NCBI GenBank assembly: GCA_016706405.1
Contig: JADJJT010000001.1
Coordinates: 678,501 to 742,500 of the forward strand
Direction: 5' to 3'
Length of the DNA stretch: 64,000 nt
DNA from: Sphingobacteriales bacterium
Lineage (GTDB): Bacteria; Bacteroidota; Bacteroidia; Chitinophagales; UBA2359
Made by a program: the position numbers and the translations under genes
Notes under the pieces: model-generated
Told to the model about the DNA's origin: nothing
The model's input: only the letters and a program-made list of their open reading frames with translations
The model's database searches: none
Part shown: positions 1-8,208 of the stretch, in pieces
Layout of the letters: each line of letters starts with the position of its first letter
Position numbering within the stretch: the first letter of the stretch is position 1

Positions 1-2274
1 TTAGCGCAATATGGAATTGTAGCCGCTATACCCGATTTTCCATCTATAAACAATACCGGCGAAAGCCTTTACCTTACCGACCTAAGCGGCAACAACCTAA
101 TAGACCAAGCTAATTTTACGGATAAATGGTATAACGATACTAATAAAGACGATGGCGGCTATGCCATTGAACGCATCAAAGAAAAAGTGTATTGCGAGTC
201 GGCGCTAAATTGGGCAGCCTCTTTAAATGATGCCGGAGGCACACCCGGAGCAGCTAATAGCGTAGCCAATTTAAATCCGGATGAAACAGCACCCTCCGTT
301 ATTAGTATCAATGTAGTCGGTGGGGGCAATATTGAACTGGTTTTTTCCGAAACGCTTTCTAACCTCAATGTTGCCGACAATGCTAATTACACCCTAAGCC
401 AAGACCTGACCGTTACAAACGTAAGCTATAACAACGCCAGTAATACAGCCATTTTGTACCTAAACACCCCACCTCAAACAGGTAATATTTACACCTTAAC
501 GATAGGTTATGCCCGCGACTGTTTTGGCAACGAGGCCAACAATTTAGCAGTGCAATTAGCCGTTCCTCAGCCGGCTGCCCCTTTTGACGTGCTTATAAGC
601 GAAATTTACGTGGATTTGACTACACCTTACAATGTACCCGAATTAGATTTGCCGGCATCGGCTTACCTTGAACTTTATAACCGCAGCACCAAACCTATTA
701 ACTTACAAGGCTGGATATTGCGCGATGCCATAGATACTACTTATTTGCCCGCCTATTTATTGTTGCCAAATGCTTACGTGCTGGTTTGTTCGGCCTCAAA
801 AACCGGATTATTTACTCAGCGAGGGCTTCCGGTAATTGGATTAAGCCCAGCTATAACTTTTAATGTTGATGGAGATGATATTTTATTGCAAGATGCCAAC
901 GGCCAACTAATACATAATGTTTCTTACAATAAATCGTTTTATCATGATGCTGTTAGGCAAGAAGGCGGGTGGAGCTTGGAGTTGATTGACCCGAATAATC
1001 CTTGTGCCGGAGCTGATAATTGGACAGCCTCGACTGCTGTTATTGGCGGAACTCCGGGCGAAAAAAATGCTACTTCTGGGGTAAATCCGGATGAAAAAAT
1101 ACCCGTTTTGTTGCGCGCCGAAGCCATCAACAACAAAACCGTTCAGCTTATTTTTAACGAACCCCTCGACCGCATGGCTGCTGCGCAACCCACTATTTAC
1201 ACCATAGATGGCGGCATTGGTCAGCCAAAAACAGTGCAAATGCCCGCTACAGACGCATTTTCGGTAATTTTAACCTTAAACATGCCCTTACAAACAGAAC
1301 AAAACTACTTAGTAACCGTATTTACTGCCACCGATTGCGCCGGCAACCAAGCCCAGCAACAAACCGCAAAATTAGCGCTTACCCAACTTGCCCAACCCGG
1401 CGACATAGTTATTAACGAGCTATTGTTTAACCCATTGCCCTACGGCAGCGATTATGTAGAGCTTTACAACACCACTTCAAACAAGGCTATCCAATTGGCC
1501 GACTGGTATATTGCCAACGCCGATGTAGCACTAAACCCCGACTCGTTGATAGATGTAACACCACTTACTAAACTGCGTTATACTTTGTATCCTGAGGAGT
1601 ATGTGCTGCTGGCAGTTAATATTGAAAATATAAAAACCAAATTTGGGCTATGTAAACCAAATTTAGGGGGTAATTTTATTGAAACAGCTTTGCCCATTTT
1701 TGACGATGCCGAAGGCGTAGTAGCAATTACCGATTTATTTGGCACCGTTGTTTTAGATAAAATACATTATAACGACAACTGGCAAAGCCCACTAATTACC
1801 AACCCGCAAGGCGTAGCGCTTGAACGTATTGATGTTTTTGCAACCACACAAGATGCAAATAACTGGCAGTCGGCGGCGGCGGGGGCATGTAATGGCACGC
1901 CGGGTTATGCCAACTCGCAACAACAGCCCAATGATGGCAACAACACTCCCGCCGATGAACCGCTAACCATCAGCCCTGCCGCTTTTAGCCCCAATAACGA
2001 CGGTTATAATGACTATGCCCAAATTACCCTTGTTTTAGATGAGCCGGGCTATACAGGCAATGTTTACCTTTTTGACACGCGCGGGCGTACCGTGCGCCAC
2101 TTAGCCCGAAACGAACAACTTAGTCCGAACAATTTTATTAAATGGGATGGCAGCACCGATGCCGGCACCAAAGCACCAACCGGAATTTATATTGTATATG
2201 CCGAGGTTTTTAAGCCAAATGGCACGGTGCGGCACTATAAAAAATCGGTAGTGGTGGCCGACTATGCAAAATAG
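1..2274 (+). CDS. T9SS-exported lamin-tail-domain protein, 3' part (partial)
   Basis: The frame is open from the first base of the window, so the start lies outside. The visible 757 codons alternate lamin-tail domains (segments near nt 590-740 and 1400-1520, with the family pattern of an ISE/INE strand followed by YLELYN or YVELYN) with SbsA-like Ig domains carrying the pattern ELVFSE or QLIFNE. The C-terminus has the SPNNDGYND motif and a FlgD-Ig-like fold typical of gliding-motility-associated (CHU_C) sorting domains, so export by T9SS and surface attachment are expected. Such proteins are surface or extracellular and of unknown enzymatic role. It converges on the next gene, with 12 bp between stops. 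Family assignment is confident; function is not. Confidence 0.85.
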   Translation, partial: LAQYGIVAAIPDFPSINNTGESLYLTDLSGNNLIDQANFTDKWYNDTNKDDGGYAIERIKEKVYCESALNWAASLNDAGGTPGAANSVANLNPDETAPSVISINVVGGGNIELVFSETLSNLNVADNANYTLSQDLTVTNVSYNNASNTAILYLNTPPQTGNIYTLTIGYARDCFGNEANNLAVQLAVPQPAAPFDVLISEIYVDLTTPYNVPELDLPASAYLELYNRSTKPINLQGWILRDAIDTTYLPAYLLLPNAYVLVCSASKTGLFTQRGLPVIGLSPAITFNVDGDDILLQDANGQLIHNVSYNKSFYHDAVRQEGGWSLELIDPNNPCAGADNWTASTAVIGGTPGEKNATSGVNPDEKIPVLLRAEAINNKTVQLIFNEPLDRMAAAQPTIYTIDGGIGQPKTVQMPATDAFSVILTLNMPLQTEQNYLVTVFTATDCAGNQAQQQTAKLALTQLAQPGDIVINELLFNPLPYGSDYVELYNTTSNKAIQLADWYIANADVALNPDSLIDVTPLTKLRYTLYPEEYVLLAVNIENIKTKFGLCKPNLGGNFIETALPIFDDAEGVVAITDLFGTVVLDKIHYNDNWQSPLITNPQGVALERIDVFATTQDANNWQSAAAGACNGTPGYANSQQQPNDGNNTPADEPLTISPAAFSPNNDGYNDYAQITLVLDEPGYTGNVYLFDTRGRTVRHLARNEQLSPNNFIKWDGSTDAGTKAPTGIYIVYAEVFKPNGTVRHYKKSVVVADYAK

Positions 2275-2286
2275 CTGCTTATTTGC

Positions 2287-3129
2287 TTATGTTTTGTTTT
2301 CACCCGCCGGAAGGCCGTACCAGTCAAAATGTTTCCAGCGCAACATGTCGCTGGGGCTTGCAAGTTTAATCACTTTGGCGTTTATGTCAAATCCGGAAAA
2401 ATAAAACAGTTCGTAGCCATGTTGATGCATGGTTTCCCACATTTGGCTGCGCTGGGCTTTGTTTAGTTTCGAAAAGCACTCGGCAATAATTACGGGTTTG
2501 TAATTGTTTATTAAATTGGATATTGCCGATATGATTTGGAGGTCGTAGCCCTCGGCATCTATTTTTATAAGTGCTAACTGCGGCAATTTATCCGGATGAT
2601 TTTTTTGCAAAAATGCCGTTAGCTCTACAGCTTGTACGGTTTGCCCTAAATCGAAGGCGCCATGTTGCCCATCGTTTTTTGCCGAAATTCCGCCATTATT
2701 AAACGAATTTTCGGACGAATGGTAGTAAAACTCGCCACTTTGCTCGGCAACAGCATAGGGGTAGGCCATTATATTGGTTAGGTTAGGGTTTAAGGAGGCA
2801 TTAATTTTTAAAACCTCAAAAACAAGCGGGTTGGGGTCGAAGGCCAATACTAATCCTTGTTTGCCAGCCACTAATGCCATGGGTACGGTAGTGTCGCCGG
2901 TGTGTGCACCTATATCAATAGCCATTTGACCGGGCTTTATAAATTGGGCAAAAAATTGCAGCTGGTTGGCATGTATGATTTTGGGTTTTTCGTGGGGGTT
3001 ATTCCATTGGGCAAATTCCACCCCTTGGTCTTGGTTGGGCAAATTAAATTGCACTATTGTATGACCATATTGAACCATTTTAGGGGTAATACCCAGCAGG
3101 CGCATGGCTTTTTTAATAAAATGTATCAT
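2287..3129 (-). CDS. FkbM family methyltransferase
   Basis: A 280-residue SAM-dependent methyltransferase. Motif I is visible as DIGAHTGD at residues 72-79, an acidic FDPNP motif follows near 97-101, and the family signature IKIDAEGYD is at 188-196. FkbM enzymes O-methylate sugars or polyketides; in Bacteroidota they usually sit among surface-polysaccharide genes, but no glycan cluster is adjacent here, so the substrate is unknown. The N-terminal 60 residues form a short extension before the Rossmann core. No signal peptide is seen, so it is cytoplasmic. It is transcribed alone, from a candidate promoter about 50 bp upstream. Confidence 0.85.
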   Translation of the reverse strand: MIHFIKKAMRLLGITPKMVQYGHTIVQFNLPNQDQGVEFAQWNNPHEKPKIIHANQLQFFAQFIKPGQMAIDIGAHTGDTTVPMALVAGKQGLVLAFDPNPLVFEVLKINASLNPNLTNIMAYPYAVAEQSGEFYYHSSENSFNNGGISAKNDGQHGAFDLGQTVQAVELTAFLQKNHPDKLPQLALIKIDAEGYDLQIISAISNLINNYKPVIIAECFSKLNKAQRSQMWETMHQHGYELFYFSGFDINAKVIKLASPSDMLRWKHFDWYGLPAGENKT

Positions 3130-3181
3130 GTTGTCAGTTTGGGCAATACTATTGCGGTATTGTTCATCTATTTAGCGGCTA

Positions 3182-3189
3182 CAAAGGTA
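3182..3189 (-). promoter_or_regulatory. candidate Bacteroidota -7 element for the FkbM gene
   Basis: The minus strand reads TACCTTTG, matching the Bacteroidota -7 consensus TAnnTTTG, 53 bp upstream of the FkbM start codon. No clear -33 TTTG is seen at the usual spacing, so the call rests on one element. Confidence 0.35.
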
Positions 3190-3262
3190 ATAAAATCGTG
3201 GTGGTTGTGTTTGTAAAGCTTTTGGTTGTTTTTACTTAATTTTGCTGCTTAACTTGTGTTTT

Positions 3263-3943
3263 ATGTCGCGCCACACAATAGACCGTTACCGTTTTTTTGC
3301 TTTATTTGGGGCATTAGCTGCCGCCATAGGCTGCCTTGCCGATGTGTTGTTACTTTATAACCCACAAGGCGGTTACGAATTGGGCTTTGACGAGGTTTTG
3401 CGGCGCATAAACAATCCTTTTAGGTCTATGCTGGGAGGGCTGTTGGGGGTGTTTGTTTTGCCGTTTATGTTGTTGGGCTGTTGGGCTTTGCGGCAGGTTT
3501 TGGCAACCACACATCGTAAAACTGCTAATTTTGTTTTTGCCACAGCGGTTTATACGCTTTGCGTAGGCGTGGCGTGGCATGGCATGGCCGGCATTGCTGC
3601 CCCCGCCTTAAACCTTGAAAGCAATGGTAATAATATAGCTGCTGCGGCAGATTTTGCCCAACACGTATTGTTTTTATTGCAACCCGTTGGGGTTGTGTTG
3701 GTAGTTCTTTTTGGAGCCATATCGGCAAGTATGGCCGCAGTTATTTATGGCGGAAAAACTCCTTTTAGCAACAAATTAGCTTTTATAAACCCGTTTGTTA
3801 TTTATATATTGTGTTTTGTGGCTTATGTGCTACATGCTAAAATTGGCGGGGCTTTGCTGGTTGCCGGCTTTAATTTGTCGTTATTCATTTGGTTTTTACT
3901 GACTTACCAAGCCTTACAACAAAGTGCCAATAGCAATGGTTAA
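3263..3943 (+). CDS. polytopic membrane protein, DUF6796-like
   Basis: A 226-residue integral membrane protein with about six hydrophobic helices and no recognised catalytic motif. The ATG at 3263 (MSRHTIDRYRFF) is preferred over an in-frame TTG 21 bp upstream, because it puts a polar N-terminus before the first helix at about residues 11-30. The pattern (short polar start, helix, a loop with NNPFRSMLGG, then a conserved WHGMAG segment) resembles proteins I recall as DUF6796, but I cannot confirm the family. It stands alone between an oppositely oriented methyltransferase and a lipoprotein gene. The function is unknown. Confidence 0.65.
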   Translation: MSRHTIDRYRFFALFGALAAAIGCLADVLLLYNPQGGYELGFDEVLRRINNPFRSMLGGLLGVFVLPFMLLGCWALRQVLATTHRKTANFVFATAVYTLCVGVAWHGMAGIAAPALNLESNGNNIAAAADFAQHVLFLLQPVGVVLVVLFGAISASMAAVIYGGKTPFSNKLAFINPFVIYILCFVAYVLHAKIGGALLVAGFNLSLFIWFLLTYQALQQSANSNG

Positions 3944-3993
3944 TTAATTAGATGGTTTTTTGCTTTAAAGAGGTTAAAATTCGGCAAAATAAA

Positions 3994-4045
3994 TTCCGGA
4001 TGTTTAGCTGCCTTGTATATAAACGAAGCAAGTAAGCATCCGGAT
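3994..4045 (-). terminator. imperfect hairpin downstream of a lipoprotein gene
   Basis: An inverted repeat whose outer arms are CCGGATG and CATCCGG, with partial pairing inside. On the minus strand the stem is followed by AATTTATTTT, so it could terminate the lipoprotein transcript ending at 4111. A similar hairpin follows the paralogous gene at 5828-5878. Confidence 0.45.
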
Positions 4046-4110
4046 TATGATAATTGTAAATTTTAACTGCCTTTCTTCTTACAAAAGAAAGAACGACAAT
4101 AAAAAATTGG

Positions 4111-4917
4111 TTAGTTGGGGCAAATTATGTCTGCCAAAGTCCAGTCCCAGCAATGCCAGTTAGTATCGTTAAATGTAGCGGGCGATTTTATCCGGCCATT
4201 GGCCGAGAGGGTATTCCACTCAATATTAGCCATATTATTGTCGTTTTTAGTGAAAATAGTGTAGAAGGCGTTGTATTGGGTGTCGGCGGTTAATCCGGCA
4301 TGAATATAGGAGTCTTTTCCGGGGTCGCCTGGAATAAGGTTGCTAAATTTGATATTGCCAATTTTGTCGTTTTCTTTTGTCCATTCAATACCAATATAGG
4401 GTATATTAGAAACAGGGTCTTTCATTAGCGTCCAACTTCCGTTTTTACCATCTTTGGCCGATGTGCCTGTAAACCAAACTAAATCGCTGTATTCGCCTTG
4501 TTTGCTTATTAGCATTTTCCATTCAATGGTTGTTCCGTTATCAATGGCTTGTAGGTTGGCTAAATGTATTACATTATTTACATTAACAGCATAAGCCCAG
4601 TTCCATGCACCATCTTTATAAAATGGGGTATGGTTAAACGACTCGGCAAAGGCTGCAACAGGCAGTACTAAATTTATGGCTAAAATGGTATTCCAAATAC
4701 CTACCCCTGCGGCTGCATAAAAGTGCGAAAGTCCTTGAGTTTCGTCGGTTTTGCCGCTAGGAAATTTATCAAAATTGGGTAAAGCCATTGTTTCTTTAGG
4801 GGGTAGTTGCGGGGCATTGCCCGATGGCTCGTCTTTTTTAGTACAGCCGGCTATGGCAACTACGGCTATAAAAGCCATAAAAAACAGCTTTAATACGGAG
4901 GGTGTTAATTTGCTCAT
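4111..4917 (-). CDS. uncharacterised lipoprotein, paralogue A
   Basis: A 268-residue predicted lipoprotein. The signal peptide ends in a lipobox (AIAGC) with Cys25 as the lipidated residue, followed by charged KKDEP. The mature domain is rich in Trp and aromatic residues (for example WHCWDWT near the C-terminus) and ends in a probable disulfide cysteine (ICP). I do not recognise the family. It is clearly homologous along nearly its whole length to the product of 5959-6885, which has an extra linker of about 40 residues after the lipobox. The biotinyl protein gene lies between the two copies. Export and lipid anchoring are well supported; the function is unknown. Confidence 0.8.
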   Translation of the reverse strand: MSKLTPSVLKLFFMAFIAVVAIAGCTKKDEPSGNAPQLPPKETMALPNFDKFPSGKTDETQGLSHFYAAAGVGIWNTILAINLVLPVAAFAESFNHTPFYKDGAWNWAYAVNVNNVIHLANLQAIDNGTTIEWKMLISKQGEYSDLVWFTGTSAKDGKNGSWTLMKDPVSNIPYIGIEWTKENDKIGNIKFSNLIPGDPGKDSYIHAGLTADTQYNAFYTIFTKNDNNMANIEWNTLSANGRIKSPATFNDTNWHCWDWTLADIICPN

Positions 4918-5136
4918 GTTTTTTTTAAAGTATTATGGTTAAAGATTAATTAATAGATTGGAAGGCACATCCGCAATTACGTATATTAGACGTTTTGAAT
5001 TGCCAAAAAATACAAGCGCAGTTACATTTTTATTTTTAACAATTAATTTTAAGATAATGTTTGGTGCATCTGTTGTTTAAGTTGCCGGATTTATTTCTAA
5101 TTTTTCCGGAAGAAAAGGTGGTAATACTTAGGTAAT

Positions 5137-5631
5137 TTATTGCATATTAATTAAAACGGCTCCCTTTTCGACTGCTTGCCCTTGTTGCACCAATATTTGG
5201 GCAACCGTACCATTTGCAGGGGCCTTTATAACATTTTCCATTTTCATAGCTTCTAAAACTAACAAAGTGTCGCCTTTAAGGACGGCTTGGCCGGGTGTTG
5301 CCTCAATTTTTAGCACCAATCCGGGCATGGGGGCTTTTATGGTGTCAATTTTGTTCTGGGTAGCGTTTTTAATACCCATTTTTGCCAGCAGTGCATCTAA
5401 TTTAGTTTGCAGGCTAACGGAATAAATATGGTTATTAATACGCAATTTGGCTGTTTTTTGGGCCTGGTTTAGCTCGGCTACCTCAATATTGTACGATTTG
5501 CCATTTATCAATAAATGGTAGCGCGCGTTAGGGGTTATGGTTGCCAAATCCCAGTTTGAGGGCAATAAATCGGCATCGGCAAATTCAAATTGCCACTCAT
5601 CATTAACGGTTGTAGTGTATGAAGCAGGCAT
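5137..5631 (-). CDS. biotin carboxyl carrier protein (acyl-CoA carboxylase type)
   Basis: A 164-residue biotinyl protein. The C-terminal 70 residues form a biotinyl/lipoyl domain with the invariant EAMKMEN motif, the biotinylated lysine being Lys130. It is preceded by the APMPGLV strand typical of propionyl- or methylcrotonyl-CoA carboxylase and oxaloacetate decarboxylase carriers. The N-terminal half carries a short beta-domain (YHLLINGKSYNIEV) seen in the Bacteroidota carriers. It carries CO2 between biotin carboxylase and carboxyltransferase subunits, neither of which is encoded nearby, so the partner is presumably elsewhere in the genome. The gene is monocistronic, and a candidate -7 element lies about 55 bp upstream. 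Confidence 0.85.
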   Translation of the reverse strand: MPASYTTTVNDEWQFEFADADLLPSNWDLATITPNARYHLLINGKSYNIEVAELNQAQKTAKLRINNHIYSVSLQTKLDALLAKMGIKNATQNKIDTIKAPMPGLVLKIEATPGQAVLKGDTLLVLEAMKMENVIKAPANGTVAQILVQQGQAVEKGAVLINMQ

Positions 5632-5684
5632 GAAATATCTGCGGCTTGGGCAAGGGGGTTAATGTTTTAACTTGTAACTGCCTA

Positions 5685-5692
5685 CAAAGGTA
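5685..5692 (-). promoter_or_regulatory. candidate -7 element for the biotin carrier gene
   Basis: TACCTTTG on the minus strand, matching TAnnTTTG, 54 bp upstream of the biotin carrier start codon. No convincing -33 box is seen. Confidence 0.4.
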
Positions 5693-5827
5693 CATTAGTT
5701 TTTGTTGGCGGGCATTTATATTTTATTTTGGTGGACTATTTTGTTGTTTTTTTAGACCTGTTTGCTTAAACGAAGCCTTATATTTTTTGTTTTGGAAGAC
5801 CTTTGGTTGGCAACAAAACAAATAAAA

Positions 5828-5878
5828 TTCCGGATGTTCAACTGTTTGCGTTTAAACAAAGCAATTAAGCATCCGGAA
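5828..5878 (-). terminator. imperfect hairpin downstream of the second lipoprotein gene
   Basis: A long imperfect inverted repeat: the outer arms CCGGATG and CATCCGG are exact, with further pairing through an inner TTTAAA. On the minus strand it is followed by AATTTTATTT. Sequence and position match the element at 3994-4045, so both gene and 3' flank appear duplicated. Confidence 0.5.
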
Positions 5879-5958
5879 CTATAACAATACAGCGTTCTAA
5901 GCTGTCTTCTTAACTAATTGTCAATAAATAAAATTAGTTAGTTGGTTCGTTGGTTTTC

Positions 5959-6885
5959 TTATTCGGGGCAAATAATGTCAACAGTAGCCCAGTCCCAACA
6001 GTGCCAGCTGGCATTGCCAAATGCGCCAGGCGATTTTATGCGGCCACCACTACCGTTTGTATCCCACTCAATATTACCCAAATTATTATCGGCTTTACTA
6101 AAAATAGTGTAAAAAGCGTTGTATTGTGGGTCATTTATTAATCCGGCATGAATGTAGGAGCCTTTTGCACCGTCGCCCTCAACAAGGTTGGTAAACTTGA
6201 TGTTGCCAACTTTGTCGCTTTCTTTTGTCCATTCAATACCAAGATAGGGGGCATTTACGCCGGGGCCTTGCATTATCGTCCAGTTGCCGTTGTTGCCATC
6301 TTTGTCTGATGTGCCTGTAAACCAAACATAATTGCTAAACTCGCCTTGTTTGCTTACTAACATTTTCCAATCAATGGTTGTTCCGTTATCAACGGCTTGC
6401 AGATTGGCTAAATAAAATACGTTGTTTACATTAACAAAATAAACCCAGTGCCATTTGCCATCCAAAAAAAACGGGGTATATTTGAACGACTCGGCAAAGG
6501 CCGCAACGGGTAGTGCTACATTAACGGTTAAAATAGTGTTCCAAAAACCCACTGCTGTGGCTGCAACAAAGTGCGCAATTCCTTGCGCTCCGCCGGCTTT
6601 ACCAGATTGGCCAGAAACGGGTAATACCATTGTTTCTTTAGGTGGTAAAATAGGGGCGTTGCTTGCTTGCTGGTCGGCTGGGTTGTTGGTGTCGCCGGTT
6701 GGTTTGTTGGTAGCAGTTGTTGGCTGGTAATTGTTGCTTGCAAACGAGGTAGCATCGTCTGTTAGTTTGCCAGCAACGCTTATTGGTTGGTCTATGTCGT
6801 CTTGTTTGGTACAACTGGTAATAGCAACCATAGCTACAAAAGCCATAAAAAACAGCTTTAATACGTTGATGATTAATTTACTCAT
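5959..6885 (-). CDS. uncharacterised lipoprotein, paralogue B
   Basis: A 308-residue predicted lipoprotein with lipobox ITSC and lipidated Cys25. Residues from about 30 to 85 form a Thr/Asn/Pro-rich linker absent from paralogue A; the rest aligns closely with it, including the segments PVAAFAESF, NNGNWT/KNGSWT and the closing WHCWDW...DIICPE. Both genes point the same way and both are followed by the same type of hairpin, so a segmental duplication is the simplest explanation. The unrelated biotin carrier gene sits between the copies. I cannot name the family; it is a surface or periplasmic lipoprotein of unknown role. Confidence 0.8.
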   Translation of the reverse strand: MSKLIINVLKLFFMAFVAMVAITSCTKQDDIDQPISVAGKLTDDATSFASNNYQPTTATNKPTGDTNNPADQQASNAPILPPKETMVLPVSGQSGKAGGAQGIAHFVAATAVGFWNTILTVNVALPVAAFAESFKYTPFFLDGKWHWVYFVNVNNVFYLANLQAVDNGTTIDWKMLVSKQGEFSNYVWFTGTSDKDGNNGNWTIMQGPGVNAPYLGIEWTKESDKVGNIKFTNLVEGDGAKGSYIHAGLINDPQYNAFYTIFSKADNNLGNIEWDTNGSGGRIKSPGAFGNASWHCWDWATVDIICPE

Positions 6886-7044
6886 GTTTTTAAAAAAATA
6901 ATAGTGAAAGATTAATTAACTGCTATGCGCATAGTTTCTCCATTTGACGATGTGAGTTGCTCCAAATCGCAAAAAAACTTTTATTTTTCCGGAATTAAGA
7001 CTGCCTAATCTGAAATTTATTGAAACTTGTAGCCAAATTGAGAG

Positions 7045-7052
7045 TATCTTTG
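7045..7052 (+). promoter_or_regulatory. candidate -7 element just upstream of IS copy 1
   Basis: TATCTTTG on the plus strand, with a TTG about 22 bp upstream. The predicted start of transcription is about 10 bp before the IS insertion point. The only plus-strand gene downstream is tyrosine phenol-lyase, beyond the IS. Confidence 0.3.
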
Positions 7053-7071
7053 CATCCGACAAATATTCTTA

Positions 7072-7998
7072 GAGCCTGTCTAAATTTTATTTTCTAATTC
7101 TATTAAGCATCAATTTTATCATGGCAAGTTGGATCATTGTCTGGCTCGTTTCGGTTTGGAACTCAAAGTCTTTACTCAATCTTCGATAGCTTTCGAGCCA
7201 TGCAAAAGTTCTTTCAACAATCCATCTTTTGGCAATACTTCGAATTTCGAGGCTGTATTCGATCTACTTACAACCTCAACCACCCACCCAAACGTTTTGC
7301 GGGTATTTTCAATTAACTCGCCTCTATACCCGCCATCAGCTACTATCTTTACCAATCTGCAAAACCTGCCTCTGAGGTCAGCTATAACCATTGGGGCTGA
7401 TTTACTGTCATGCTCATTTGCCGCATGAACCACAACCGCTAAAAGTAGTCCCATTGTATCTACAATAATATGCCGCTTTCTGCCTTTAACTTTTTACCCC
7501 CGTCAATCCCTCTGCACAAGCCTCCGACGCTTGTTGTCTTTACGCTCTGGCTATCAATTATACCAACACTTGGCGATGAAGCCCTGCCTGCTTGCTTTCG
7601 AGTCTTATCCCTGAGTATTTCATGGATGAGTTCTATCGTCCCATCCTTCTTCCACTTGGTAAAATAGTAGTAAACAAGCTTCCATGACGGAAAATGGAAC
7701 GGCAGCATGCGCCATTGACAGCCAGTTTTAAGCAAATAGAACAGCGCATTAAAAATTTCTCTTAAACTGTGTTTTCGTTTCCGTTTGTCGTCTAAAATGC
7801 CTAATATTGCACTCCATTGACTATCGGTGAGACTGCTTGGGTAGGTTTTCATTTTACTTTATGTGTTTGATTTTCATAAAGCTATGAATTATTATTTAAA
7901 CGTCAAACTGATAGTCTTTTATTCACATCTCTTTTAATAACTTTTTTCCTATCAATTTTTAGGACTGGCATGCCAATTTTTAATTTTTAGACAGTCTC
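7072..7998 (-). mobile_element. IS5-type insertion sequence, copy 1 (927 bp)
   Basis: The ends are imperfect inverted repeats: GAGCCTGTCTAAA on the left and, read on the minus strand, GAGACTGTCTAAA on the right. It is flanked by the direct repeat TTA (7069-7071 and 7999-8001). TNA target duplications suit the IS1031/IS427-like subgroups of IS5. One transposase gene on the minus strand fills the element, broken by two single-base deletions relative to copy 2. It carries no passenger gene. Confidence 0.9.
7087..7852 (-). pseudogene. IS5 family transposase, frameshifted (copy 1)
   Basis: Combining both copies reconstructs a DDE transposase of about 255 residues. It starts MKTYPSSLTDSQWSAI, has the DUF4096-like N-terminal domain with CQWRMLP, then the catalytic aspartates in GIIDSQSVKT and VADGGYRGE, and the glutamate in the W-I-V-E-R-T-F-A-W motif. 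In this copy one base is missing near 7492 (GGTAAAAAG against GGTAAACAAG in copy 2), which stops the first frame at 7460. A second is missing near 7230, which destroys the WIVERTF motif. Programmed -1 frameshifting occurs in this family, but the second lesion removes the catalytic glutamate, so this copy is probably dead unless these are sequencing errors. Confidence 0.85.
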
Positions 7999-8077
7999 TT
8001 AATCACTAAGCTCCGGAAAAATAAATTAAAGTGCCAATATTTTACTTGTAAAATCAATTTTTTAAAAATACTTATTT

Positions 8078-8085
8078 TAACTTTG
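8078..8085 (+). promoter_or_regulatory. candidate -7 element for tyrosine phenol-lyase
   Basis: TAACTTTG on the plus strand, 123 bp upstream of the ATG at 8209 and downstream of the IS. No -33 box is evident at normal spacing. The implied leader of about 115 nt is AT-rich, and I see no convincing structured element in it. Confidence 0.35.
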
Positions 8086-8208
8086 CAGGTAGGACTTTAC
8101 ATTTCTTAAAATTATCTAATATGTTGGTTAAAATTAAAACTTTATGCTTTGTAATTTATGCTCACATTAATCCTTTCCGTTACCAAGTATTATTAAAACA
8201 TATAGAGC

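Noticed and set aside
7087..7852. Programmed -1 frameshift in the IS transposase
   Set aside because: Copy 2 has an extra base at the same place giving one continuous frame there, and copy 1 has a second deletion that removes the catalytic glutamate region; decay or error explains both better.
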